Shown piece by piece: positions 25,144-38,200 of a DNA stretch of 64,000 nucleotides. The stretch lies in assembly GCA_013399875.1 (NCBI GenBank), contig VXAZ01002106.1, positions 362,244-426,243 on the forward strand, given 5' to 3'. This stretch comes from Gymnorhina tibicen. Taxonomy: Eukaryota > Chordata > Aves > Passeriformes > Artamidae. The position numbers and the translations under genes are program-made. Each line of letters opens with the position of its first letter. Position 1 is the stretch's first letter. The notes under the pieces were generated by a model, which did not search any database, was not told where the DNA came from, and saw only the letters and a program-made list of their open reading frames with translations.

Positions 25144-25186
25144 TACCAATATTTTATTGGTATATATTTAGTGGTATATATACCAC
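25144..25186. repeat. Two adjacent AT-rich palindromes
   Basis: 25144-25162 is a 7-base-arm hairpin (TACCAAT, 5-base loop, ATTGGTA). 25171-25186 is a perfect 16-base palindrome, GTGGTATATATACCAC. Both lie about 0.5 kb upstream of the UNC13 start exon in its transcription direction. Confidence 0.85.
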
Positions 25187-25549
25187 TGAAATTATTATAA
25201 TGGTGTTTATGACTACTTGTTCAGATTATATTGGGATTTTTTTTTTTGGTTTCTAGTTGTGGTTAACAGTATATATATTTCCACAGACACGGAATATTTC
25301 ACGTCGTAAATTTTTCAGTCTCCATCATATAATTGAAGGTTGAGGTCTTAAATTCACAGAGGGGAGCACCCTTGGATCAGAGGGGAGATCAGGAGTGGCT
25401 GTCTGCAGTTCCAAGAAACTAGGTGTGGAAGATAGCCCACCTCAAAATACAAGTATGAGCTGAGATTGTTTAGCCAGGCTGTGGGAAAGCTTGGGGAGGT
25501 GGGGTGGCTTTAATCAATGCTTATAAAACCCTGATGAGAGGTGTAAACA

Positions 25550-25838
25550 AGACTGACTCTTCTGATTGTTGTCCAATAACAGGTGAAGAGGCAAAGGGCA
25601 CAGGAAGCTCACAGGTTCACTTGAATATAAGAAAACTTTTTTTTTTTACTGTGAGAGTAGTTTAACACTGAAATAGGTTGTCCAGAAAGGATGTGGAGGT
25701 TTTTTCTCCTTGGAGATACCCCAAATCTGACTGAACCCAATCTGGGCAACCTGCTCTTGCCAGCCCTGTTTTAAGCAGGGATGTCAGACTAGATGGTATT
25801 GAGGGTTTCCTTCCTTGTGATTCCGTGACAGTCCACAA
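25550..25838 (+). mobile_element. CR1 LINE 3' fragment, old
   Basis: The segment matches the typical avian CR1 tail: a GACTCTTCT and TTGTCC-like start, then CACTGTGAGAGTAG, AATAGGTTGTCCAGA, TCTCCTTGGAGATACCC, GGGCAACCTGCTCT and a final ACTAGATGG...TTCCTTCC...GATTCCGTG. Several small deletions and substitutions suggest age. It is 5'-truncated, as most CR1 copies are. The call comes from recalled consensus features. Confidence 0.8.
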
Positions 25839-26389
25839 GGTCAAACTGTTAAGTGTGACACTGATGTAAATTTAGTTCAGGAGGTCATGAAAGCCTACAG
25901 TCACTATACATAATGTGTGTAGATTTTTCCCTCCATAGAAGTGTCATAAGAAGTACTTATGTTGTTTCAGGGTCATACTACTACTCCATAATGTGAAGTT
26001 GTTAACATATTATATTTTGGTCTTGTGTTTTAGATTAATATATTTGCATATCTCTCTTCCGAGTTCTGTTCTGAACAAGTCTCCCACAGCAGTCTGATAG
26101 TCTTAGAGACAGGTTTCCTCCTTATGCAAACAATGGCGCTCTAGTGAAGTTAACAAAGCTAGTCTGGTACACACTGGATGAGACACTGTTCCCAAGGGTG
26201 CATTTGGAGCACATGAAAAAAAAAATTTGCTTGGAACAAAAACCTAATCACTGCTGACTTAAGGTTTAGCAAGTAGATTTCACAGTAAGCCTTAGCATGA
26301 ACCAAAGTTACACAGCTGCATCTCTGCATCTGTCTGGAACTGTGCAAACTTGGCTCCTCTTCTTTTCTTCCATGCCCACTCTCAGATAC

Positions 26390-26438
26390 CAGGGCCCGTC
26401 ATACGGAATGCTGACTTCCTTGAATCCTTGGATTGCAG
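26390..26438 (-). other. Possible alternative upstream exon of the UNC13 gene
   Basis: A phase 0-to-1 open segment of 16 codons bounded by ttgcag and CCTG|gtatct. It would join in frame to the exon at 23127-23156 and to the segment at 27895-27985. The acceptor has a weak pyrimidine tract. It may be chance; the start exon at 24467 is the better supported first coding exon. Confidence 0.2.
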
Positions 26439-27894
26439 CTGCAACAGTGGCCGTTGTTGTTCGTTTACTTTACTGTGATGTCACGATTGTTTTTTACATA
26501 AGCAATTAGGAAATATGCTATGGTTTTATGGTAAGAAATATGCAGAAAATACCTGAACATAGGCAGAAGGTCACTGTGGACTGAGAACAGGGCATGTGCA
26601 AATGCTCTTTCATTTGGAAAAAGCATTTATTATATTTAAGAAAAGAGCAGTGAAAGGCACTGAGCTGGAACAAGCTGTCAAGATGGTGTTTGGCTAAAGG
26701 GCATAAGAGTAGAAGCTGCAGTACAAAATCCATGTTTCACCAACTGAGAGCTTCAGTACCTCATGTATTTACCCTGTTACTCTGCCATGCTTTCCCCAAT
26801 GTTTTTCCCCTTCCATATTATAATTATTATTTAATGCCTGATATATCACTTCAGTCCTGCATGTTGACTTCAGTTAAAAGGTCCCAACACCACAGACCTT
26901 TATGCAGAATAAGAATTTAGAAAGAAATTTGAAAAAAAAAGAAGCAAAATTAATTGTTTACCTTGCCTTTTTTATCTAAACTGTTTCAAAACCACCTATA
27001 GTTTCATTTCACTCTATTCCATAGAAGAGAATAATTAGGTAAAATGCTGTTATTAAGGATGTATCACCTGATACCTGACACTGTTGAGTGATCTGCTTCC
27101 ATGAGAGCTATGTAGTTATTTTTCAATTCAAATTTTCAGCCGATATAAGGAGAATATAATTCTTTCCATTTGTGAGCTGACTATTTTTTAGTGAGAATCT
27201 GCCTTTTTAAAACTTCTTCCTTTATATGAATCCTACAGCACATATTAGCAAATAAAAGCTTGCCACCATCTTTCAGTTAATTCATCAAAAGTAAGGAGAT
27301 TTCACTCTGATGATTCACCTTCTTGGCATTGAAACTACATATTGTTCTTTTCAGGAAGTTTCTCCTCTACAGGATACTTGTAATGCAGTAACTAAGGTCA
27401 TGAACGCATAGATTTTGATATCATATTTTGCAAAAGGAAAACAGAGCACATTTGAATATTGATTGCAAAAAAATGTGGAAGACAACATCCCAACTTTCAC
27501 AGGAAAATGAAAACACAGCTTATTGTTTTTTAAAGATACGTCAGTTATAAAAGAGAATATTTAAAAAAAAAAACTGTGAGAAAAAAAAAATCCAAATTTC
27601 AATTGTTATTACAAATACAGAGTGTAGGAATAATCTCCGTGCATCCCCTACATTTTTATCTGAGACCATCATGAAGCCATCTTTTCTCAGCTACTTTTAT
27701 GCTGACCCATGTTTATTTTTAAGGAACTTATGGCCTTGGAACACAAATATTTTGACTATCTTTTTTCTGAAGTTCTTCCCTTGAGGAGAAAGCAAATTTG
27801 CTCCTTTGCAAATTAATTCAGAGAGAATTTTTCAGCTGATCAACATTCATCAGAATTTCCTTAACACCTGCACATGAAGAAGTATTCCAGTCAC

Positions 27895-27985
27895 CTGAGA
27901 AGAGTTGGTCATGAAGTGGGTTTTTGCATTCCCCTTGAAGTCAGTCATTGGTTTAAAATGAGAACTAGTGGGAGAAGATTTTTGT
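27895..27985 (-). other. Possible alternative upstream exon of the UNC13 gene
   Basis: The acceptor is cgttattttttcctcgtactag and the donor TCTCAG|gtgact. The phase 2-to-0 frame is open for 30 codons (Ser/Thr/Lys-rich, no recognised domain). It chains in phase with 29004-29072 upstream and 26390-26438 downstream. It could be an alternative N-terminal or a 5' UTR exon; open length alone is not significant. Confidence 0.28.
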
Positions 27986-29003
27986 CTAGTACGAGGAAAA
28001 AATAACGCACTCATCTGATCAAATTCAAAGATAAATAGCTATATTATCATTCTGTGATCATTATGGCACAGAAACCTGAAACCCATGAACAGGAATTCAA
28101 CCAGCAAAGCAAGAAAAAAAAAATCACTTTTTCCAGGCAGTTCATTTCTACCTTTCAGAAATATAGATTCTGCATTCCCAGGTGCATACTATAATTTTCA
28201 GCAGACTTCATAAGTGATAAAAGATAGAAATAATGAACTCTGTAACAAAATATGCTATCAAGAGATACATCATCAAAACGACAGGATAAGCAGAAAATCA
28301 ATCAGTTGATTTCTGACCCTGAAATACTATGAGCAGTATTGAAGATAGGAACTACAAATTAGATCAGTTTTGTCCTTGCCTCCAAAAGATAGGCACAACT
28401 ACGGTTAGGGATAATAGGGGATGTGTTCCAGGCTTCACAAGAATCACCTCGATAAACGAGTTCAAAGCACTCCACTGACCCTTTTCCAACAGGAAACAAA
28501 TGAAGGGCCCTCCTTCAAAACGTTATGTGTTATTAGACACCAAGAATATAGATATACATTTTATTGAAGTATCTATTTGTTATTAATCTCCAAAACTGTA
28601 GTGAAGTCAAGCGACAGCAATAAAAAATCCTAGTTTTAACACAAACAAAAATACAAGAACTTGTCATAGATTCATATTCCACCTGTCATATTTGTGATAG
28701 TCACAGGAGCTAGCAGATCGTTAGACTAAAAATAGACTTATCTCACAGGTTTGTTATTATATTACAGAAGAGTGATATTCAAACTACAAATAAGTGCCCC
28801 AAATCTAAAATTTTGCATAATTGAATAGTTAGAGGCATTGAGAAGACCATATGTTTTTTTTATTTTGGTCCTGAACTTTAGAAATAAATAGATTATTCAT
28901 TTTACATTAACCTTAGAGGCCTTGTGTACAAATTTTGCATGTCACTTCACATCTCTCCTTCCTTGACTTCAATTTCATAAAGACTCAGAAAACTACCACT
29001 TAC

Positions 29004-29072
29004 CTGTCTTCTGAAAATAGTGTTGGAATTAGCATCTGTACAGTGGTTTTGGATCTTCTAATCAAGAACGCA
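29004..29072 (-). other. Probable upstream (5' UTR or alternative) exon of the UNC13 gene
   Basis: Both splice sites are close to consensus: acceptor aatgtttatctttcttttcag and donor GAAGACAG|gtaagt, 69 bases apart. One frame (phase 2 to 2) is open and includes AFLIRRSKTTVQML. No domain is recognised. The position between the GC-rich promoter and the start exon fits a 5' leader exon. No transcript evidence is available. Confidence 0.4.
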
Positions 29073-32000
29073 CTGAAAAGAAAGATAAACATTTTTAGTA
29101 TTTTGCATAAATAGAAACTGAGTATGTACAACCCAGTCACTGCACCACGACACTAACTGGGCAGAGGATCACATACTACTGATTACAGTCCTTAAATCTG
29201 GGTACAGTTCTGCCCCCTCTGCAACCTCTGTCTCTTCAGTGATGCAGTCACTTGGACCACTGACCTCACATGGCCCAGAAAGCATTGCCCTCTTTGTGCA
29301 GCTCAGAAAAAGTGACCTTAAATAATGCAAGGAAATATAAATATTGTAAAAATAGGTGTTTTCTTTTTTACAATCTATTTTAAGTTAACCAAGATGTTCT
29401 AAAGTTTTTATTTTGTTGTTAGCATTGCTACTCATTGGTATGATTTATGTGAAATTGCTTGCTGTCACAAAAAAATTAAACTGTGCTTGTATTAAGAAGG
29501 AATAAGTTTCAAAAGAAACTTAGCTCATCAGAGGCCAAATCAAACATTAGAGCTCAGTAACTGAGTGCCAGAAACACCAGTTTGTTCTCTATGAAAGGAA
29601 ATGTTTTGCAGTCTCTTTCATTGCTGTTCCAAGTGTTCTTATGTAGCCTTAGCTACCTTCTTAGCTACCTTAGCTACTTTTATTTTACATTTAGGGACAC
29701 CTAGTGGCTCACATCTGATTTGCTCTGGAAAGCAGCAATGATTTCACATTTCCAAATGAACTTCAGGGGTTTCCAGCTCTTACTTATCTCTTAAACCATA
29801 GCATAGAAAACATTTCACTTCACAAAAGAAACTACAAAAATACAGAACTGTATTTCATAATACAAATGAAAAGTCTGAGACAACAACAAAAAAACTTGTC
29901 CGTTTTTTCATTCTTTTTGAAATTCACACCCAGGGAGTAAACATATCTATTTTTTTTAATACCATAGAAAATGTACCTTAACTATTTTTCCCCAGAAAGT
30001 TCTCTTTTATTCATATTGTGCACTAGATTTATTACTTTGGCCTCTGTATCTTGTCCTACATACACATCTCAAACAGATGCCATTTTTCACTGTTTCATGT
30101 ATGTTTGTATGCATACAATCATTCCTTTGAGCTTTTGATTTCATGGAGTGCTTGAACCTAACCAGCTCTCCTGGTGTCAGTAGTATTGCTCTACATGTAA
30201 AAAAAAAGGTGGCAGAACAAAGCTCCTACCAAAAATTAGGTAAGGCTCGGTAATTCCTTCATCTCCACTCTTAAATGAAAAACAAGTTCCTAAGCAAACA
30301 AACAGTTTGACTTTGACTACTCTGCTATTCAGCAGAATTTTTTCTAACCCAGTTAACCCACATAATCTTATGAGCCTACTATTAGTTGCATATGCTGCAA
30401 ATTTAACATACCTGTTCTTAACGCCCTCAAAAATCCTCCATTCCTGGAACACTCAATGATTGCTTTTAATTTACATCAGCTCTGTACCCATATTTTTAAG
30501 ATCGTAATCCTTACCTCCCTCCCTGTTTGCATTTTGCTCCCTCTCGTGGCTAAAATTGAGTATGACAGCCCTTGGTAATACAATAAATAAGCAAAAACGT
30601 ACTTATTACTCATATTTTAAAATTAATAACGTTGTGAAACTACCCCTTTGTTGGATCTATTTTCTACAGTTATATTATTTTCAGGGAAAAACTCAAACGA
30701 AAACTACAATTTGTACATACAATAAGAAAATAAGTAAGAGGTTGAATTCTGTATTACCAAGCACTGCCTGGCTTTATTTCCACAATATAAAAAGTACAGG
30801 CTTATCTCACCCTTTCATCTGACAGCAATTTGTGAAATTACATTTATTCTCATAAAGGTTTGTTGATTTAATCAACAGCATTCTCAAGTCTCCAGAAATC
30901 TAGCCAATGGTGAACATATCCATATCTTATCTTTGCAAAACAATAGCTCCATTGACGTGAAATGTGACATTTTTTCATCAATATTTCATCACATTATACA
31001 TAAGATAATACAATAAACTCTCACAACTTGACAACTATCCCGTAATGCAATCTAAGCTAATGCTGTTACATATTTCAATATGTAACATCTGTCAACAATG
31101 TTGTTAACCACTAATTGCTCTTATTCATCTCAAAAACATGCCTTGATTGCCAATTGAGGCCAGATAAATATGTTAGTTTATTGAAATTGCTTTGCTGCCC
31201 ATTCAGATAAAGAGGAAAAATCTTTAAAAGAAGATGAAGAGAAGAAAACTAGTGAAATTAATTATTGGATGATGATGACAATAAAAACAGAGACCAAAAT
31301 TATCATATGGTCTGAATGACTAATTAAATAGTGAGCCAACATTATTTTTTTGTGACAAGTATGAATGTACAGGTACGTATACAATCTCAGATCATAAGAA
31401 ACAGGCCCATTTTTTCACATTCTTAGAGGATTTTTTCAAAGTTTTTAAGTGCTTTTCAGTATTAGTTGTCAAAGCCTTCCACAATGGAAATAAATATAAT
31501 TTATTAAATTAGAGATGGGAAAAGTAAACCACCGATGGGCAAATTGGCTGCACAGTGTCTCCAAGCAGATGAACACTCAAGTCTGCAATGCAACACTGAA
31601 TTTCTGAATCTAGCAGTAGTTCACCAAGCCAAAATGAAACTTCTTCAACAAAAGAAACTGAAAAATACTTTAGAAAACAAAACTACATTTTACGCATTCT
31701 GTTACAAAGAATTATGTTTGGATAAAATGAGATGAAGTAGTGTGCAGACCAAAAATTAAGAAAAGAACTCGAATTAGAATGCAAGCTTTCTGTAACAGCC
31801 TATGAAAGCAATGCCCAAGGAATACAACTAGCAACTGATGCCTGTAGCTGTGATTCAGAAAATTCACTTTAGGAAAGAAGACTGACTTCTTTCAGAAGAG
31901 ATTTTCCCCATGCCTACATTGTTCCCTGTCTCCACTTTGTGTACGTATTCATCACTGAACTGCCCCTGCCTAATGCTGATTCATTACGGATTTCAATTCA

Positions 32001-32877
32001 AGAATATTCTGTAAACATCACAAGTTACTCATGAAAGTTGAGCCAAGGTAATTCGTATAGTTTGTTCTCATATGCAAACCCAGCTGATACCACAGCAGAT
32101 ATGAGTTTGATGAGTCTGTACATACTGTCTTCCCCATAATGCATAATTGGGCTCTTCCCAAGAACCACTGCCACAAAACAGGGAAATACAGAAGAATACC
32201 TAATCTTTGCAATTTTATCTTCCTCTCTGAATCTTGTCTTTGCCTCATTTTTAACTTAATGTGTGTATTTTTACTCATGTAAAAAATATTAAAGTGTTTA
32301 CATGAAAAAAAATATTGAACACCATAAAAGAATTAAAGGATCAAATCTTTGGCCTCATTACTTTTCAATCAAATTACTTTTCAAAGATCAAATCTAATTA
32401 TTTTTCCTACTACTGCTATGGCCTATGGGGGATTTCTCAGTGGCATAACAGCACCATTCAGTGATTCTCTCTGCTCAAGGAAATAATGAGATGGCTAAAC
32501 CAGGGACAGTGAGAAAGGGACACAGCAAGGCAGAGGAAAAAAATAATGATAAACCAGAGCTCTGTGAACTTGATCATCATATCAACACTTTCAGAAATAA
32601 CATGCAAAAGTTACAGTAATGATTCCAATAACTGGTTCACCCTCATACTCAACACAAGTCCATTTTTTGGCATTATAACTAAGATCCTTGATTCTGTTCT
32701 TGAAATATGCTTCAAAATCTCCCTTTCTTAAAGAGAAATTACAATAGAGTTCCCAAACCTTCAACAATGTCATGTTAAAAATCTTGTGGCATCTGTAAGT
32801 TATACAATATGCCTTCAGAACTACTATTTTTAGAAGAACAGTGGAATGTGAACAGTACAATTTTCAGCAGAAGTTTT

Positions 32878-33198
32878 CTATTGGTTGCCTGAAGGGGGCC
32901 TACAAGGAAGCTGGAGAGGGACTTCTGACAAGGGTATGTAGTGACAGGACAAGGGGGAACGAGGGAAGGCTTAGATTGGACGTTAGAGAGAAACTCTCTT
33001 CTATGAGGGCGGCGAAGCACTGGAAGAGGCTGCCCAGAGAAGCTGTGGATGCCCCATCCCTGCAAGGACTCCAGGTCCAGTTGAAAGGGGCTCTGAGCAG
33101 CCTGGTCTAGTGGAGGGCATCCTTGCCCATGGCAGGGGTTTGGAACTAGATGGTCTTTAGGGTCCCTTCCAACCCAAACCATTCTAGGATTCTATGAA
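32878..33198 (+). mobile_element. CR1 LINE 3' fragment, well preserved
   Basis: It begins around GGGGGCCTACAAGGAAGCTG, runs through AGTGACAGGACAAGGGGGAA and GAAGCACTGGAAGAGGCTGC, and ends GGGTCCCTTCCAACCCAAAC followed by ATTCTAGGATTCTATG. This is the characteristic CR1 end with its short ATTCTATG-type terminus. Translated pieces (RLDVREK, KHWKRLPREAVD) are the C-terminus of CR1 reverse transcriptase ORF2. It is younger-looking than the copy at 25.5 kb. Confidence 0.93.
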
Positions 33199-34048
33199 AT
33201 ATATTTATATGGTACTAATGTGTACTACTTTTATGGAGTGATTTGCTTTCCTGAGGCAACAAACACGATGTTGAAAGACAAAATAGAAATCACACAGTTT
33301 TGTGACCCTGTCTGAGCATAAGATGCAATTAAGGCCTTTGGTGTGACCTTCCCTTTGTGTCAAATTGTGCTAAAATATATGTGACAGTTTTTGTTATGGA
33401 AACTTCCATGTATCGATGATTAAGGAGAAGCTGTCAAAATAATTTATTTAGGTTCAGAGGCAGAATTCGCAACTCACATGAAGTGTCAAAAAGCACAAGC
33501 AATATCTAGTTTATCCATTACGTTACTTGGTCTCATACAATTATATCATTTTCTTGATAGCATTTTTTGACTACAGAAACTTTAGCTGAGGTTCCAGTTA
33601 TCACTATTGACTTTAAAGGGCCAGTGTTCCCCTTTTCTGAGAAAATAGTATTAAGGTTCTTAAAGTAAGTTGACTTCTGTTGTCTCATTTTGCTTTCAAT
33701 ATGATTTTTACTAAAATCTCCATAAGCAAGCCCAGAAAAGATGTACCTTTATAAGTTTTCACCTGAGATACCATGTTTCAGTGTTCTACACTTGGCCTGA
33801 TGAAGTCTAATCAAACACCATGCTTTACATTAAAGCTCTATTTTCAGGATTTATAACTTGTCTACATAAAATGATTCATATGGTGAAGTGATTTAAGAAG
33901 TCTCATCTTCAAAGCTTTTTGTTTTATTGTATGAAAAATTTTTTGAAATCTAAACTACAGAAGTGCTAGGACAAAAGTTTGCAAGAAATATGTTTCAACA
34001 AGTTACAAACTTTACATGCTTTTGTCTTTATTTATAGCATTCACTTAC

Positions 34049-34129
34049 CTATAAAATGCAGCCTATTGATGCAGACTGTAATTACATTAGCACATTTGAG
34101 AACATTACTGTTCATATCAAGGCAGGTAT
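34049..34129 (-). other. Possible 5' leader exon, leftward transcript
   Basis: The acceptor is ccaaaactatttccccaag and the donor TTTTATAG|gtaagt, 81 bases apart. It lies about 0.9 kb from the GC-rich promoter on the minus strand. One frame is open but matches nothing known. It is proposed only as a candidate 5' UTR exon of the UNC13 transcript. Confidence 0.25.
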
Positions 34130-34579
34130 CTTGGGGAAATAGTTTTGGTGTAAATCTGAATTCAATAATACTAAAATAAAAACACTGCATACTTTAGTTA
34201 CTACGTTTATTATATTAAAATAGGAAAACCATAGACAATAAAAATATAGTTCAATATCTTGACATCCTTCCAACTCCCTGTGGATTTTAGGCAAACAAAT
34301 GTTGGAACACATGATTTTAGAGAACAGAATTTTTTTAATATAATGAGTCTCATTATTTTGTTTGCAGCCCTAGATGTGACTAAGTATTTCTGCAGTTAAG
34401 ATGAGCTCACCTGTGCATTGCACAGCCCATTCAGCTTTGCTCCTCACAAGAATCTCCTGCAGACCTGAGCTTCTCTGGGACTGACCTTTGAACAAAGAAG
34501 AAAAAGACTGAACATAAATGGCGTTTCACGTTCTTACGGTATTCATTCAGTGCAGTTTGTTGTTTTCAAACAGAAACAC

Positions 34580-35290
34580 CTGAACTCACAAGACGCGTTC
34601 TCGCCGCTGCACAGCCCTCATGCCACCAGGTGCGCACGCAGCTCGCTGCGTGAGGGCCCTCGAGCCCCCACAGCTGCTGCTGTTCCCACGCCTGTGGGGA
34701 ATCACGCTCCGTCCGCCTCCCGCCAGAGCACATGTTTTCACCGTACTTAAGGCAGGGCGGGCAGGTGAGAGGCTTCTTCATCGCCCCACGGGGCAGCCTT
34801 TAGGGGCGGGCTGTGCCTCTCTGCCCGTCCTGCGGCAGGTGAGGTGCGGCCCCGCGAGGGGAGCGCTCTGGGGCAGGCGGGGCAGCGGAGAGACTGCAGC
34901 CCGGCTGCTCCCTACGCGCTTTTTCTCCAGCCCGTGCTTGCCCCTCACCGTTTCGCCCCGAGCAGCCGGGGCAGGGAGCAGCCGCCGTACCTTGTTCGCT
35001 CACCGGGAGCTCGCCGGGCTGAGGGCGGCGCTGCCGCTGGGGAGCGCCGGCTGGATCCGGCCCGCGCCGCCCGTGCCGGGTGTTGCCGCTCCCGAGCGGG
35101 ATAAAACCCGTCCCGGCTGCCCCCCCTCCCCTTCCCTTCAGCGCCCTCGCTGCCCCCGCGCGCGGTCCTGGGAGCCGCTGGAGGTAAGGGCAGCTCCCCT
35201 CTTCCCCCCTCTTTCCTGCCGGGGCAGCTGCCCCTGAGCCCCTCATCCCGCTGGGAATGCCCTGGGCGGCCGTAAGGCTCCTCTTCCTCA
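34580..35290. promoter_or_regulatory. CpG-rich divergent promoter of WDR72 and the UNC13 gene
   Basis: GC content and CpG density jump here against an AT-rich background. The plus-strand direction is shown by a TATA-like ATAAAA at 35101-35106 and a strong donor after 35183. On the minus strand there are donor-like sites AAG|gtacgg (exon edge about 34991) and CCG|gtgagc (exon edge about 35004). This is consistent with a head-to-head first exon for the leftward gene. Long open frames on both strands here are expected from GC richness and are not called as genes. Confidence 0.75.
35130..35183 (+). other. WDR72: WDR72 exon 1 (non-coding, approximate 5' end)
   Basis: The 3' edge is a consensus donor, CTGGAG|gtaagg. 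The 5' end is estimated about 25-30 bases after the TATA-like box at 35101. No in-frame ATG is needed here because the WDR72 start codon lies in the next exon. The true start site is not visible from sequence. Confidence 0.55.
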
Positions 35291-38200
35291 GATCAGGTTT
35301 GGCAGTAGTGGGTTCCCCAGAGCTGTTTTTGGGGGTGCGAAGCCTTTTTAGCTGGGCCGTGTTTATTCTTTCTTACTTGGGTAAATTTCATCCGTTTCTG
35401 GGAGGTTTTGTTGGGCCGCTGCTTGTTTAGCATCAACTTTGTAACTTTGAGCTCTGACGCGTGATGTTAGATGTCTGGTATTTCTGTTTTCAGGGTAGTT
35501 TAGTCAATTACACAGACTCCGTCAATTGCCTTGGCATGTATCTGTTCACTGGATTTACTGGAGAAAACTACTAATGTGAGAACACTTAGAGCGCAGAATA
35601 TTGGCTCCTTGAAGTGTGCAAGTGCTTTTTGTGCTATTTTGATGATTTGTTATTCAGTATTCCTTTTTGAGTAGGTACAAAGCTTTAGAGTACAAATAAT
35701 TTTTTTTTTTACAGCAGTCCCATTTTCTCTTGCAAATACCACTGGTTAGAGGGTGGGGTTCTTTTGAGACTTGCTCAATTAAAAATAGGATGGCCCATTT
35801 AGAGTCTTGGGGCATTTCTGTCATGATTACTTTTCTAGTTGGTGCTAGGAATAGTAGTAGTTGTCCTAATATATCATGAGATTTTTAACATGTCAGTGAT
35901 GTCCCTGGTACAGAACTATGGTCTTTTGGGAATTACTCATTGCAAAAATGGCTGTTGTGGTGAGGTAGGTCTGTTCAAAAGATTTGTCAGTAGGACTCAT
36001 TATATGACAATACCAGGTTTTTCTCATTTAAAAACATTTCAGTGCTAGAATTTGAAGTTCACTGTAAGGAAAACTGCAATCCGTGCATTGCAATGCATTG
36101 AATAAGTTTTGGACTTGGATCCTGCTTCAGAATAAACAGTGTCTTTTTACTTAAGCAGGTTAGACTGTGTCTATAACAAATCATTGAGTTGTTTACTCTA
36201 AACAGCTGCATGCCCTGTAGCAAAGAACACTGCAGAGATGTCTTATTTGAGAGTATTCAAAGAGTAAATTTGAAAAATAAGTAGCTCCTCTTGTCAGAAT
36301 TTAGAAATCCTCATCATGATGCAATTGCCTACGCCACTGATTAATGATTATTACATGACAACTGAAAAAACAAGGGTGGTGAAATGTCCTAGATTTTTTA
36401 TTTTCACCATCTGATTTTAATTTTGTTTGTTGTTTAAACATCGCAGAGTACGGTGCAGCTGAACCAAAAACATCACCTTTCTATGATCAACAGGTTTTTT
36501 TGTCTTAAATGAATTCAAGGTCACTTAAGGAAGACAAAATTATTGACTTAAAACTTTGATTCATATTCCCTGCCTGTCAGTTTGAGATCCTTGTAAGTTT
36601 TGGTTTTAGCTTTCATGTGTCTTGACTTTACCAGATCATGTTTTTATGCTAAAACAGTGTAAGTAAAAATGAATTCTGTAATTATGGCTAGTTCATTACA
36701 GAATTTGTGGTGTTTCATAAAAATGAAAGTCAATTAAAGCTCTCGTTGTTTACAGGTGAATTTGCTTACATCTGTGGGATGTTTTGACACAGACTCAAGG
36801 TTTATTACTCTCTACACTTTCCAAGTTCTGAAGGCCATAAACTTGGAGATGACATTACCTTAGTAGGTCCTTTGATTTGTATGGGATTGTGTTGGGATCA
36901 TTGATTCTTTGAAGGGTATAAATGTGTTTCTGCTCGAAAAACAATTTATAATTAAGAAAATTTAAGGAGCTGTGCCTTTACTAGTGTAAGGATGGAGCAC
37001 TTTCTTGCATGGAAAGCTGTTGCTTTCAATAAACATATTCAGGCATGATTGAATATGTATAAAACTGAGGGTAAAATCTCTGAGTAAGATGCAATTTCAT
37101 AGCAATCATAGCTTAGACTTTGCAGAAACTGTTGGCCCTTTCTGTCACATGGACTTTCCTGTAAGAATTGATGTGTGAATGTCCTAAAACCTGATGGAAA
37201 CTCTGCAGCAAATCATTTTACCATTTAGATGTGAGTAACTCCACTGGAGATGACTTAAGGTGATACTTTTTCTATGCTTGTTGCTTTGGGAGTGACAAAT
37301 AACTCGCATGCATGTAGTTCTGTGTAGTGCCCTAAGCAGGGCTTCATTGCCTGGACGTACCCCTTCTTGTAGTTGATAGGACATTCAGACACCATATTTC
37401 AGGCAGTAAAAGTAAATGTGGGTTGGATTCTTTTTCCTTAAGAGAAGACATCTTTTATGGCTCCACACACGCACTTGCAGAATATATTGATTAAACTTGG
37501 CTTATATCCTTGACATATGATTTAAAACCAAGTTTGCTAGCTCAAGTGCATTAATTGTTGTCTAACATGTTTAAACAGCTACTATGTTGTTGAAGCCTTT
37601 AATGACAGTTGAATAAAGTGAAAACTTATATTTTTGGACACATTTTTGATTTATCTACTTAGCAAACAATCATGTTGGGGTATTTTTCTAGGGAGCTTAA
37701 TTTAACGTAACAGTTTATGAGGTAAAACAGGAACTTCAGGGAAGTGAAGATTGTTTTACTGTACCTTATGACAGTGTGAAAAGCACAAATGTTGAGTTGC
37801 TATGTTTTCACGGCCCCATTTTCCAGCTTAGGTGCAACATAAACTATCTTAATTAATATTGTGTCACCAAAAGGTTTTGAGACGGCCAATTGAATTCTGC
37901 CAAGATAGAGTCTTTTGATGAAAACATATCTTTATTGATTGTAGAAGAAGAAAATCATTCTTAAAATGAAATCCAGAGAAAAAAAATCATATCCCTCAGA
38001 GAAAATTTCTGAGTGGCAGGTTGAGATTAACATCATAAAATTGAATTTGTGCTGCAAACCTTTGATGTAATCAGCAGCTGGGAGATGGTGTTGCCCTTAC
38101 TGTGCTCCTTCTGATTGTGGTGAATTATTGTGTGGAATGAAATAAGTGTTTCTTGTGTCACTCGTTCAAGAAATACAAACAAGGTATTACCAGGTGCTTC

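Noticed and set aside
29700..29900. Strong donor (GATAA|gtaaga) with a good acceptor upstream on the minus strand
   Set aside because: All three frames between the sites contain stops, so only a non-coding exon is possible and nothing else supports it.
30177..30452. 91-codon minus-strand open frame with splice-like borders inside
   Set aside because: The inner segment (about 30236-30295) is open in phase 1-to-1 but the donor is weak and it does not chain with neighbouring candidates.
32775..33182. Open frames on both strands at 32.8-33.2 kb
   Set aside because: They are explained by the CR1 element; the plus-strand pieces are ORF2 remnants and the minus-strand frame is its shadow.
34620..35246. 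Long open frames on both strands (205 and 148 codons)
   Set aside because: GC-rich CpG-island sequence has few stop codons; both translations are Pro/Arg/Ala-rich and overlap each other and the promoter.
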